Source: Syntrophaceae bacterium
GTDB taxonomy: Bacteria > Desulfobacterota > Syntrophia > Syntrophales > UBA2192
Assembly: GCA_013177795.1 (NCBI GenBank)
Contig: JABLXY010000001.1
Coordinates: 868,001-932,000 of the forward strand
DNA: 64,000 nucleotides
Direction: 5' to 3'
Positions 26,392-37,149 of this stretch are shown here, one piece after another. Under the pieces are notes generated by a model. The model saw nothing but the letters and a program-made list of their open reading frames with translations. It was not told the DNA's origin and did no database searches. Numbering within the stretch: the first letter of the stretch is position 1; each line of letters opens with the position of its first letter. The translations under genes and the position numbers were made by a program.

Positions 26392-27366
26392 ATGATGTCT
26401 CGGCATTTGCGCAACGAGAGGGGAATCGCCCTCATCCTGGTCCTGCTCGCGGTGAGCGTCATCGTGGCGCTCACCCTGCAGATCAACGTCTCCTCGCGGG
26501 CGCAGGTGCACGAGGCGGCCAACCTCGGCGACGGGATCCGGGTCCTCTACATCGCCAAGTCCGGGGTCTTTGCGGGGATGGGGCTGCTGTCCGAGGACCG
26601 GGGCGACGCCGACACGCTCAACGAGGCCTGGGCCCGCACGGAGGCCATCCGGGAGCAATCGAGGGACTACTTCGACGGGGGCCACCTCGAGCTCGTCATC
26701 GAGGACGAGTCCGGCAAGATCAACATCAACAGGCTCGTCCAGGGCAACGAGTTCAATGCCGCCGTGAAGGGGGTGCTCACGCGGCTCCTGTCCCAGCCGG
26801 AGTTCAAGCTGCAGGCCCAGGAGGTGGAGGACATCCTGTGCGCCGTCAAGGACTGGATCGACGCGGATTCGGTCGTGACGGGAAATGGTGCAGAAAATGC
26901 ATATTATCAAGGCCTTGGGAAATCCGTCACCGTCCGCAACGGTCCCATGGAATCCATCGACGAGCTGCTCCTCGTCCGGGGGGTCACGCGGGAGCTCTTC
27001 CACGGGACCCGGGAGAGGCCCGGGCTGGCCCGTTTCCTCACCGTCTACGGGGAGGGAAGCGTCAACATCAACACGGCCCCGAAGGAAGTGCTGCGCGCCC
27101 TTTCACCGGCCATCACCGAGGACGCGGCCAACCGGATGGATGACTACCGGAGAAACCCCGCAAACGCGCTCACGGACCCCTCGTGGTACCGGAGGGTGGC
27201 GGGACTGAGCAACGTGTCCATCGACGCCGTGCCCCTCGTCACCCGGAGCGAATACTTCCATCTCGCCGCGACGGGGCACCTGGGGACGATGAAGCGCACC
27301 ATCCGGGGCTTCGTGAAACGCGACGGCGACAGGAAACTCTCCATTGTCGCCTGGAGGCTGGGCTGA
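26392..27366 (+). CDS. gspK: Minor pseudopilin GspK
   Basis: This 324-residue protein is the largest minor pseudopilin. It has the GIALILVLLAVSVI N-terminal helix (no Glu at +5, as usual for GspK), and the EDESGKININ and GSVNINTAPKEVLRAL blocks with helix-hairpin-helix-like segments. The start overlaps the gspJ end region, and the stop overlaps the gspL ATG by one base, indicating translational coupling. Confidence 0.92.
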   Translation: MMSRHLRNERGIALILVLLAVSVIVALTLQINVSSRAQVHEAANLGDGIRVLYIAKSGVFAGMGLLSEDRGDADTLNEAWARTEAIREQSRDYFDGGHLELVIEDESGKININRLVQGNEFNAAVKGVLTRLLSQPEFKLQAQEVEDILCAVKDWIDADSVVTGNGAENAYYQGLGKSVTVRNGPMESIDELLLVRGVTRELFHGTRERPGLARFLTVYGEGSVNINTAPKEVLRALSPAITEDAANRMDDYRRNPANALTDPSWYRRVAGLSNVSIDAVPLVTRSEYFHLAATGHLGTMKRTIRGFVKRDGDRKLSIVAWRLG

Positions 27367-28910
27367 TGGCGAAATACATCCTTGGGCTCGACGTCGGCAC
27401 GAGCAGCCTGAAGGCCGTCCTCCTCGAGGCGGGCCTGAGGGGCGGCATGCGCATCGCGGCCTGGGAAAAGGTCGACATCGCCGGGCCGGGCGGGCTGCGG
27501 GAAGCCCTGCGCCGCCTCCAGGAGATCCCGATCCTCGCCGTGCCGTCCTGTCACACGGCGCTCGCCGCGAAGCACTTCTCCTTCCGCAACGTCAAGCTCC
27601 CCTTCAAGGACCGGAAGAAGATCGGCCAGACCCTGCCCTTCGAACTCGACGGGCAGATCCCGCATCCCGTGGAGAGCGTGCTGATCGATTTCGCCGTCCT
27701 CAGGCAGGAGCAGGGGTCCGAGCTCTTCGCCGCGGTCATCCCCAAGGCCGACGTGGAGGAGCGCATCTCGCTGCTGTCCGATTACGGCTTCGACGCGGAG
27801 ACGATCGACATCGACGCGGTTCCCGTTGCGGCTCGGCTGATGACGGCCGCACCGGCCGAATCCCTGCACCTGCTCCTGGATGTCGGCGCCTCGGAGACGG
27901 CGGGTGTCCTGTTCAGGGACGGCCGGATCCTGCAGGTCCGTTCCTTCCCCTTCGGCGGCGATCACATCACCCGCGCCCTCTCGGGGGCCCTGGGGATCCC
28001 CTTCAGCGACGCCGAGGCCCGCAAGCGGCGGGGCGAGACGGGGCCGGCCGAGGAGGAGATCACCGAGGCATGCGGGAAATTCTTCGCCTCGCTGAAGAAC
28101 ACGATCGGCTCCCTGCGCATGGCCGGCATCGTCCGCGAGGAGCCTGACACGGTCTGGCTGACCGGCGGCGGGGCCCTGTACCGAAAGCTCGCCGAGGACC
28201 TCTCGCGCGCCCTCGCAGTCCCCGTGGAGCGCGTCAACGTGACCCAGCTGGCCGGCATCAAGCCCGTGGGCGGCAGTGACGCGGGCTGGGACTCGATGAT
28301 CATGAACGGCGCCCTCGCCCTGGCCCTGCGGCCCGTGTCGAAGGGCCCGGGCTTCGACTTCCGGCAGGGCAACGGCCGCCGCAGGCCCGTGTCCTTCAAG
28401 CTCGACCTGGGCATCGACCTCAAGTGGGCGGGCGCCGTTGCCGCGCTTATTCTCCTGCTGGCGGGCGCTGATCTCACCCTGTCCCACTACGCGGACAAGG
28501 CCCGGCTCGATCAGCTCAAGGCCGAGGCGGCGGCCCTGGTGCAGCAGAACTTCCCGGACGTGCAGCGCGTCGTCGACCCGGCCCGGCAGTTCCGTGCCAA
28601 GATCGACGACGCCAAGCGCCTGGCCGCCGCCACACGCGGCGCGGCCCCGGGCGATGCCGCCCTGCTCGTGCTGAAGGACCTCTCGGAGAAGGTCCCCGAG
28701 ACCGCCGAGCTGCTCCTCACGTCCCTGGTTCTCGACGGCGACCGAATCGAGATCCGGGCCGAGGCCTCCACCCCGGAGGCCGCCGAGTCGATCCGAAAGG
28801 CGCTCGAGGCCACGGGGCGCTATGCCGGCGTCACCGTCAACGTCGCCGGAACCAGGCAGGGCGGCCGGGTGGAGCTCGAGCTGAGGGCCGCGATGGCGAG
28901 GAAACCATGA
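27366..28910 (+). CDS. gspL: Type II secretion protein GspL
   Basis: This 514-residue bitopic protein has an actin-like PilM/GspL cytoplasmic domain starting GLDVGTSSLKAVLLE (to about 330), one TM (353-372) and a periplasmic ferredoxin-like domain. GspL links the GspE ATPase to GspM and the pseudopilus. The N-terminal ATPase-fold motifs are unusually well kept, so the domain resembles PilM as much as GspL. It overlaps gspM by four bases. Confidence 0.9.
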   Translation: MAKYILGLDVGTSSLKAVLLEAGLRGGMRIAAWEKVDIAGPGGLREALRRLQEIPILAVPSCHTALAAKHFSFRNVKLPFKDRKKIGQTLPFELDGQIPHPVESVLIDFAVLRQEQGSELFAAVIPKADVEERISLLSDYGFDAETIDIDAVPVAARLMTAAPAESLHLLLDVGASETAGVLFRDGRILQVRSFPFGGDHITRALSGALGIPFSDAEARKRRGETGPAEEEITEACGKFFASLKNTIGSLRMAGIVREEPDTVWLTGGGALYRKLAEDLSRALAVPVERVNVTQLAGIKPVGGSDAGWDSMIMNGALALALRPVSKGPGFDFRQGNGRRRPVSFKLDLGIDLKWAGAVAALILLLAGADLTLSHYADKARLDQLKAEAAALVQQNFPDVQRVVDPARQFRAKIDDAKRLAAATRGAAPGDAALLVLKDLSEKVPETAELLLTSLVLDGDRIEIRAEASTPEAAESIRKALEATGRYAGVTVNVAGTRQGGRVELELRAAMARKP

Positions 28911-29485
28911 GAAAGTACTGGGACAAGCTGGGGGCGCGGGAGCGGCTCATCGTCCTGGGCGGGGCGGGGGTCGCCGCCGCGGTCCTCCTCGTCCAGTTCG
29001 TCATCCTGCCGTTCTGGGAGGAACGGACACGCGTGGCCAAGGCGCTCGAGGCCCAGGAGAAGCTCCTCGCCGAGATGCACGCCCAGCTCGCCGACTACCG
29101 GCTCATCAAGCGGGACATGGACGTCATCCAGCGGGCGCTGGCCGCAAGGCCGCCCGGGTTCACCCTCAACGGGTTCGTGGACCGCAAGGCGCGGGAGGCG
29201 GGCGTGCGCTCCAACGTCAGGGCCATCAACCCCTCGCGGGGGGCGAGCGCCGGGGCCTACGAGGAGGTGCTGGCCGACGTGAACCTCGAGAGGGTCACGC
29301 TGCGGCAGCTCGTGCAGTTCCTGCACAAGGTGGACTCGCCGCGAGACGCCGTGCGGGTCCGCAAGCTCGCCGTCAGCAAGAGCCCCGAGAGTCCCGAATA
29401 CCTCACCGCCGCGGTCCAGCTCGCCACGTACCAGCCGGCTGCGGCGCCCCGGCCTGCCCCCGCCCCGGCGAGACAGGGGGCGTGA
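28907..29485 (+). CDS. gspM: Type II secretion protein GspM
   Basis: This 192-residue bitopic protein has a short basic cytoplasmic tail, one TM (13-36), a coiled coil (about 40-75) and a ferredoxin-like periplasmic domain. A Pro/Ala-rich tail ends the protein. Its size, topology and position after gspL identify it. The ATGA overlap with gspL implies coupled translation. Confidence 0.88.
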   Translation: MRKYWDKLGARERLIVLGGAGVAAAVLLVQFVILPFWEERTRVAKALEAQEKLLAEMHAQLADYRLIKRDMDVIQRALAARPPGFTLNGFVDRKAREAGVRSNVRAINPSRGASAGAYEEVLADVNLERVTLRQLVQFLHKVDSPRDAVRVRKLAVSKSPESPEYLTAAVQLATYQPAAAPRPAPAPARQGA

Positions 29486-29497
29486 GACGGGACGGCG

Positions 29498-30328
29498 ATG
29501 AAGGGGGCCTTCCGGACATACGCGGGATACGCGGCCTTTGCCGTGGCGGCGCTCCTCGTGATCGCCTGGGTGAAGATGCCCCCCGACACGCTGCGGCTGC
29601 TCGTGCTGTCGGCCCTGTCGAAGAACAAGGCGGGGATGCAGGTGAGGCTCGACGCGGCCGAGTGGGCGTTCCCCGTCGGCCTCGCGCTGACGGGGCTCTC
29701 CGTCCGGCCGAAGGACGGCAGGGGGCCCGAAGTGCGGGCGGACAGGCTGACGGCCCGGCCGGCGCTCACCGCGCTCGCGGCGGGACGCCTGGCCTTCCGC
29801 GTCGAGGCGTCGGCCATGGGCGGCCGGATCGACGGGGACATCGCCGTGCGGAACCGGTTCTCGGCAAGCGGGCCCGTGCAGGCGGATTTGCAGTTCTCCG
29901 GGATCGACGCCGCCGGCTGCCCCTGGCTTGCCGAACTGCTGGGGCGCTCGCTCCGCGGCCGGGTGGAAGGCCGGCTGCGCTTCGAGGGGCTGCCCGAGCG
30001 CTGGCCCGACGGGGCGGGCCGGCTCGAGATCGTTCTGACCGACGGGCAGATCGCCTTCAAGGCGCCCCTGTTCGGCCTGCAGGAGATGACCGTGGCGAAG
30101 ATGGAAGGCGACATGGACCTGGGAAGCGGTGTCGTCAAGGTGAACCGCCTCCGCGTGACCGGGGACCAGCTCGAGGGGGACTTCCGGGGAAGCATCCGCA
30201 TCGCGGGGGATCTCCCGGCAAGCCGCATTGCCCTGCGGGGCGACGTGACGATCCCGGCAGTCGGACCGGAGCGGTTCGCCGTCGAGGTGAGCGGCACGGT
30301 GGCGAGCCCCGTGGTGACCCCTCTTTGA
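29498..30328 (+). CDS. gspN: Type II secretion protein GspN
   Basis: This 276-residue protein has an N-terminal membrane anchor (about 9-26) and a long beta-rich periplasmic domain, as in GspN/AsmA-like proteins (RLEIVLTDGQIAFKAPLFGLQEM is typical). GspN is absent from many secretion systems; its presence between M and C is seen in deltaproteobacterial and Xanthomonas-type clusters. It begins 12 bp after gspM. Confidence 0.83.
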   Translation: MKGAFRTYAGYAAFAVAALLVIAWVKMPPDTLRLLVLSALSKNKAGMQVRLDAAEWAFPVGLALTGLSVRPKDGRGPEVRADRLTARPALTALAAGRLAFRVEASAMGGRIDGDIAVRNRFSASGPVQADLQFSGIDAAGCPWLAELLGRSLRGRVEGRLRFEGLPERWPDGAGRLEIVLTDGQIAFKAPLFGLQEMTVAKMEGDMDLGSGVVKVNRLRVTGDQLEGDFRGSIRIAGDLPASRIALRGDVTIPAVGPERFAVEVSGTVASPVVTPL

Positions 30329-30338
30329 GGCGCAAGCA

Positions 30339-31214
30339 ATGGAAATGCCCGGCTTCATGAAGAACAGGCGCAACACGATCCTCGTCCTCGCGGCGATCGC
30401 CGTCATGCTGTACCTGGTCGTCGACATCGCCTACCTGATCCTCGAGCTCAGCGCGCCGGCCCCCGAGCCCGCGAAACAGCCCGCGGCCGCAACGCAGACC
30501 GCCGACGTGAGCAGGGACCCCGTCGAGGCCTACGCCGTGATCGTCGAGCGAAACCTCTTCCGCACGGCGGACCGGCCCATCGTGGCGGACGCAATGGACC
30601 CCGGCATGCTCGAGGCCACGTCGCTGCCGCTCGACCTGTACGGCACCATCGCCGGCGAGGACGGGCGGGGATACGCGATCATCGAGGAGAGGGACAAGAA
30701 GAAGCAGCGCCTCTACAAGGTCGGCGACAGGGTCGCCGGGGCCACCATCGTGAAGATCCTGCGGAACGCCGTCGTCCTGCGCGTGGGGGAGAACGACCAG
30801 GTCCTGAAGAAGAAGGAGACCGTCGCCCGGGGATCGAACCGCCTGCCCGCGGCCGCGCCGCCGGGCCCGGCGCCGGGAGCCGCGGCGAGGCCGCAGGCCC
30901 GCCCCCCGCAGGCGCCGCCCGGCTCGCCGCCCGACCTGGCGAGCCTCCTGACGCAGGCCCGCGTGACGCCGCACGTCACGGCGGGCTCGTCGGGCAAGCC
31001 CGACGGGGTCGTGATCAGCGAGATCCAGCCCGGCAGCATCTTCGAGAGCGTAGGCCTCGTCAACGGGGACCTGATCCAGGAGGTCAACGGCAAGGCGGTC
31101 ACCGGCGTGGCGGACCTGCTGGCCATGTACCGGGACCTCAAGCCGGGGTTGAACCTCTCCGTCAAGGTCAGCCGCGCAGGCCGCCAGGTCGTCCTGAACC
31201 ACACGGTGCAGTGA
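30339..31214 (+). CDS. gspC: Type II secretion protein GspC with PDZ domain
   Basis: This 291-residue protein has a TM near 14-36, the homology region (VERNLFRTADRP ... LDLYGTIAG ... YKVGDRVAGATI, about 68-160), a Pro/Ala-rich linker (about 165-205) and a C-terminal PDZ domain (VISEIQPGSIFESVGLVNGDLIQEVNG). GspC couples the inner-membrane platform to the GspD secretin. It sits 10 bp after gspN. Confidence 0.92.
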   Translation: MEMPGFMKNRRNTILVLAAIAVMLYLVVDIAYLILELSAPAPEPAKQPAAATQTADVSRDPVEAYAVIVERNLFRTADRPIVADAMDPGMLEATSLPLDLYGTIAGEDGRGYAIIEERDKKKQRLYKVGDRVAGATIVKILRNAVVLRVGENDQVLKKKETVARGSNRLPAAAPPGPAPGAAARPQARPPQAPPGSPPDLASLLTQARVTPHVTAGSSGKPDGVVISEIQPGSIFESVGLVNGDLIQEVNGKAVTGVADLLAMYRDLKPGLNLSVKVSRAGRQVVLNHTVQ

Positions 31215-31220
31215 CGGGGC

Positions 31221-31243
31221 GCAAATTGGCTGTGGCAATTTGC
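31221..31243. repeat. Inverted repeat after gspC
   Basis: GCAAATTG and CAATTTGC form perfect 8-bp arms around a 7-nt loop. It follows the gspC stop and precedes the ExeA-like gene, with no T-run. It could be an RNA-stability hairpin or a weak internal terminator. Confidence 0.45.
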
Positions 31244-31283
31244 CGGCGCTTGTAATAAGGAAGACAGAGGAATTTCGAGGGGC

Positions 31284-32150
31284 ATGTACAGTTCCCATTT
31301 CAAGCTGAGGGAGAACCCCTTCAGCCTCACGCCCGACCCGAAGTATCTCTTCCTGAGCCGACAGCATCGGGAGGCCCTCAACCACCTGATCTACGGGATC
31401 AAGGAAAGAAAGGGGTTCATCGTCATCACGGGCGGGATCGGGACGGGAAAGACCACCCTGTCCCGGGCGCTTCTCTCCCGGATGGACCGTTCCGTGGAGA
31501 CGGCGCTCATCTTCAACTCGTACCTCTCGGACATGGAGCTCCTGGAAGTGATCAACCAGGAGTTCGGGGTTCCCCTGACGGGGATGGAACGGACGAAGCG
31601 GCGCTTCATCGACGCCCTCAACGCATTTTTGCTGGAGAACCACCGGGCCGGCAAGAACGCCGTCGTGCTCATCGACGAGGCCCAGAACCTCTCCCGGAAC
31701 GTCCTGGAGCAGATCCGCATGCTCTCCAACCTGGAGACGGAAACGGAGAAACTGCTGCAGATCGTCCTCGTCGGGCAGCCGGAATTGAGGGATTTGCTGG
31801 AACAGCCTTCGCTGCGGCAGTTGAACGAACGGATCGCCGTGCGGTATCATCTCGAGGAGCTGTCGAAGGACGACGTCCCCGACTACGTCGGGCACCGCCT
31901 CACCGTGGCGGGGGACGGGGGGGGAACCGTCCGATTCGCCGACGACGCCTTCGGGAAGATCTGCGACTACAGCAAGGGAAACCCGCGGCGGATCAACATC
32001 CTCTGCGACAGGGCCCTGCTGATCGCCTATGCCGGCAACCGGCACGAGATCGACCGCAAGGTCGTCAAGCGGGCCATCCAGGACCTGAGGTCGAGCGACA
32101 CGAAAAAGGGAACTTTTTTTGCAAGACGAAGAAAGGGGCTGTTTGCCTGA
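31284..32150 (+). CDS. ExeA/GspA-like AAA ATPase
   Basis: This 288-residue AAA ATPase has Walker A GGIGTGKTT (50-58) and Walker B VVLIDEAQNL (127-136). The opening YSSHFKLRENPFSLTPDPKYLFLS is the ExeA/GspA hallmark. It lacks the TM and peptidoglycan-binding part of Aeromonas ExeA, so it is the ATPase domain only. Its place inside the secretion operon before a GspB-like gene suggests help in assembling the secretin through the cell wall. Confidence 0.9.
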   Translation: MYSSHFKLRENPFSLTPDPKYLFLSRQHREALNHLIYGIKERKGFIVITGGIGTGKTTLSRALLSRMDRSVETALIFNSYLSDMELLEVINQEFGVPLTGMERTKRRFIDALNAFLLENHRAGKNAVVLIDEAQNLSRNVLEQIRMLSNLETETEKLLQIVLVGQPELRDLLEQPSLRQLNERIAVRYHLEELSKDDVPDYVGHRLTVAGDGGGTVRFADDAFGKICDYSKGNPRRINILCDRALLIAYAGNRHEIDRKVVKRAIQDLRSSDTKKGTFFARRRKGLFA

Positions 32151-32251
32151 GAACCGTTTTACGTTTCAAGTGTTAGATTTTCCGTGCAAATAGGCCTTTT
32201 TACCTGTTTTTCAAACGGAGCACGCAACACCGGAAACGCTGTTGAGGAGCC

Positions 32252-32944
32252 ATGAGCACCATCACGTCTGCGCTGAAGCGGGCACAGAGGTCGAGCGACG
32301 CGAAGTATGAGCCCTACCGGGATATCATCCTGGCCCGGCCCCGGGGCGGGGTGCGGGGAAAGAAGCGCCTGATCGCCGGCATCTGCCTCGCCTCGCTTGT
32401 GCTCCTGGCCTCGACGGCCTTCTCGCTGATCGTCTACCTCGGCCAGGAAAGCCCCGGGAGCGGGGAGGGCCGCCTGATCGCCGCCTCCGCGGCCCACCGC
32501 GGCAAGGTCGACCTGGCCGGCCGCCAGCCCGAGAGGCTCGCGCCGGGCAGCCCGTCCCTCGAGAGCGAGATCCTCTTCCAGGCGGGGCTCAGGCTCCAGC
32601 AGTCCGGCATCCTGACGGAGGCCGAGGCGCTGTACCGCCGGGCCGTCGAGGCGGACCCGAAGAACCTCAGCGCCCTGAACAATCTCGGGGTGATCTGCAT
32701 GTCCCAGGGGCGGGACGGAGAGGCCATCGACCTCTTCACCCGTCTCATCGACGCCAGGGGCGACTGGGCCGACCCGTACTACAACCTCGCCTGCCTCTAC
32801 AGCCGCCAGGGGGATGTCCCGAAGAGCCTGTGGCATCTCAGGGTGGCCCTGTGGATGAACCGGGAGCTCAAGGGCTGGGCAAAGAGCGACCCGGACCTGG
32901 AACCCCTGCGCTCCCGGCCGGAATACGACAAAATCGTCAACTAG
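32252..32944 (+). CDS. GspB-like membrane protein with TPR repeats
   Basis: This 230-residue protein has an N-terminal MSTITSALKRAQ, as in GspB/ExeB-like proteins, a TM (about 42-64) and a periplasmic TPR domain (about 108-200) with canonical AEALYRRAVEADPKNLSALNNLG. It lies directly before gspD (7-bp gap) and after the ExeA-like ATPase, so the pair probably replaces the GspA-GspB complex that helps localise the secretin. Confidence 0.8.
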   Translation: MSTITSALKRAQRSSDAKYEPYRDIILARPRGGVRGKKRLIAGICLASLVLLASTAFSLIVYLGQESPGSGEGRLIAASAAHRGKVDLAGRQPERLAPGSPSLESEILFQAGLRLQQSGILTEAEALYRRAVEADPKNLSALNNLGVICMSQGRDGEAIDLFTRLIDARGDWADPYYNLACLYSRQGDVPKSLWHLRVALWMNRELKGWAKSDPDLEPLRSRPEYDKIVN

Positions 32945-32951
32945 AGGGTGA

Positions 32952-35213
32952 ATGCGCATGGCGACCCTTTCCGCAAAACAGGTTTCCCTCACCGCGGCCC
33001 TAGCGGCCCTGGCCCTGCTCCTCGCCTTCCAGGGAACGGTTTCGGCCGCCCGACTGGCCGGCAGCGCCCAGCCCGTCTCCACCACGTCGACGGAACCGGT
33101 GAAGGAGGGCGCCGCCCTGCAGAAGGCCTCCGACGCGGACGATGCTCCGGCCCCGGCCCCTAAGAGGAAGGCCCCGGCGAGGAAGACGGCCTACAAGGCG
33201 CCCCCGAAAAGGGCCGCGGCGTCGCCGGCCTGGAAGACCGTCTCCGACGACACGGCCGACAACGGCGCCGGGAAGTCCTCGCCCGGGAAGCCCGGCCCCG
33301 CGAACGGGAAGCTCGGGAAGCACGTCACCATCGATTTCGACAACGTCGACATCCTCGCCTTCATCAAGTTCATGAGCGAGCTGACGGGGAAGAACTTCGT
33401 CGTCGACGAGACGGTGAAGGGGAAGGTCAGCGTCTTCTCGCCGCAGAAGATCTCCACCGAGGAGGCCTACAGGGTCTTCGAATCGGTCCTCGAGATCCAC
33501 GGCCTGACCACGGTGCCCGCGGGCGACGTGATCAAGATCGTCCCCAGCCAGCAGGCGAAGGAGAAGAGCGTCGCGACCCGGCTTCGCGCCGAGGGGATCG
33601 GCCCCAACGACCGCGTGGTCACCCAGATCGTCCCCCTGAGTTACGCCAGCCCCGACGACATGAAGAAGATCCTGGACCCGCTGGTCTCGAAGGCGAGCGT
33701 CGTGTTGTCCTACCCGCCCACGCAGACGCTCGTCATCACCGACGTGCAGTCCAACATCAAGAGGCTGCTGAAGATCATCTCGGCGCTGGACGTGGCGGGC
33801 GTGGGCGAGCAGATCCACATCATCCCGCTTCGCCACGCCGTGGCAGCCGACACGGCCGCGTCGCTCAACTCGATCTTCCAGCTCGACCAGGCGGCCCGCC
33901 GGCCGCAGGCCACGACGACGATGCGGATCATCGCCGACGAGCGCACCAACAGCCTCATCGTGCTCGCCTCCGAGGTCTTCGCCGCGCGGGTCCGCGACTT
34001 CGTGAACATCCTGGACCGGGACATCCCGCAGGGCGAGTCGAAGATGCACGTCTACCGCCTGCAGTACGCCAACTCGGAGGACCTGGCCAAGGTCCTCACG
34101 AACCTGTCGTCCAGGGACGCCCGGCCGGCCGCCCCGGCGGCGCCGGGCCAGCCGGCCCAGCCGGTGATTCCGGGGCTCCGGAGCCGGACGTCCATGCTCT
34201 CCAGCGACGTCCAGATCGTTTCCGACAAGGCGACCAACACGCTCATCATCACGGCCAACAAGGAGGACTGGCGCATCCTCGAGGAGGTCATCCGCAAGGT
34301 GGACGTGCGCAGGTCCATGGTCTACATCGAGGCCCTGATCATGGAAGTGGACGTGAACAAGAACTTCCAGCTCGGGGTCGAGTGGCGCGCCGTCAAGGAC
34401 CTCGGCGCGGTCAGCGGCTTCGACACGGGGCGGGCCGCCGCCATCGCAGGCTCCGGCGGCAGCGGGCAGGGCGGCGCCTACCAGCTCTTCCCGGGCACGT
34501 CGACCCAGCCGGCCTTCCCCGGCGGTTTCTCGCTGGGCGTCATCGGCGCGGGGATCACCATCGGCGGGGTCACCTTCCCGAACATCGGCGCCGTCATCAA
34601 CGCCGTGCAGCAGGACTCGCAGGTGCACATCCTCTCGAACCCCCAGCTGCTCACGAGCGACAACGAGGAGGCGATGATCAGCGTCGGCAAGAACATCCCC
34701 TACATCACGCGGGCCGAGCGCTCGGCAACCAATCTGGACTTCACGACCTACGAGTACCGCGACGTGGGCGTCATCCTGACCATCACCCCCTCCATCAACA
34801 CGGAGCGGTTCGTGCGCCTCAAGCTCAACCAGGAGGTCTCCACCCTCGTCCAGGAGGAATCCACGGTGGGGCTGCCCACGACGCTCAAGCGCACGGCCAA
34901 GACCACCATCATGGTCAAGGACAGGCAGACGATCGTCATCGGCGGCCTCATGGGCGACAGCTCCACGTCGAGCAATTACCAGGTGCCGCTGCTCGGCGAC
35001 ATCCCCCTGCTCGGCTGGCTCTTCAAGTCCAAGGGACAGAGGCGGGAGAAGACGAACCTCTACATCTTCATCACGCCCCACGTCATCGAGACCGTGGCCG
35101 AGGCCGATGCGATCCGGCAGAGCAAGCGCGAGGATATCGAAACCTTCGAGGGCGGGGTGATCAAGCGTTACGGCCCGCAGACGCCCGGCACATCGGGCAG
35201 CAAGATCCCGTGA
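32952..35213 (+). CDS. gspD: Type II secretion outer-membrane secretin GspD
   Basis: This 753-residue secretin has a signal sequence (1-32), a Lys/Ala/Pro-rich linker (about 45-115), the N0 domain (VTIDFDNVDILAFIKFMSELTGKNFVVD), N1 to N3 repeats and the C-terminal secretin domain with VxxxPNIGAVINA and the family block PLLGDIPLLGWLFKS. It forms the outer-membrane channel. The basic Ala/Lys/Pro linker before N0 is longer than in model secretins and may bind the cell wall. Confidence 0.96.
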   Translation: MRMATLSAKQVSLTAALAALALLLAFQGTVSAARLAGSAQPVSTTSTEPVKEGAALQKASDADDAPAPAPKRKAPARKTAYKAPPKRAAASPAWKTVSDDTADNGAGKSSPGKPGPANGKLGKHVTIDFDNVDILAFIKFMSELTGKNFVVDETVKGKVSVFSPQKISTEEAYRVFESVLEIHGLTTVPAGDVIKIVPSQQAKEKSVATRLRAEGIGPNDRVVTQIVPLSYASPDDMKKILDPLVSKASVVLSYPPTQTLVITDVQSNIKRLLKIISALDVAGVGEQIHIIPLRHAVAADTAASLNSIFQLDQAARRPQATTTMRIIADERTNSLIVLASEVFAARVRDFVNILDRDIPQGESKMHVYRLQYANSEDLAKVLTNLSSRDARPAAPAAPGQPAQPVIPGLRSRTSMLSSDVQIVSDKATNTLIITANKEDWRILEEVIRKVDVRRSMVYIEALIMEVDVNKNFQLGVEWRAVKDLGAVSGFDTGRAAAIAGSGGSGQGGAYQLFPGTSTQPAFPGGFSLGVIGAGITIGGVTFPNIGAVINAVQQDSQVHILSNPQLLTSDNEEAMISVGKNIPYITRAERSATNLDFTTYEYRDVGVILTITPSINTERFVRLKLNQEVSTLVQEESTVGLPTTLKRTAKTTIMVKDRQTIVIGGLMGDSSTSSNYQVPLLGDIPLLGWLFKSKGQRREKTNLYIFITPHVIETVAEADAIRQSKREDIETFEGGVIKRYGPQTPGTSGSKIP

Positions 35214-35233
35214 GCGGGCCGGCGGTGCAGAGG

Positions 35234-37009
<1,776 letters not shown>

Positions 37010-37102
37010 CGCATCGCGCCCGATCCCCGGTATCCGGCAAAAGCAACTCCCGGCGCCGTGACCCGGCCCGGGGGTTTCCATTATCGTGAAGGGTCACGAT
37101 CT

Positions 37103-37149
37103 TCGCCCTTTGCCTTTGCCTTTGCCTTTCGCCCTTTGCCTTTATTTGC
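37103..37149. repeat. GCCTTT-rich short tandem repeat between convergent genes
   Basis: A run of GCCYTTT and GCCTTT units, with small changes, fills the interval between gspE and the convergent lipoprotein gene and ends at the latter's stop codon. The period is 6-7 nt. It belongs to the same class of low-copy imperfect micro-arrays seen elsewhere in the window. Confidence 0.55.
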
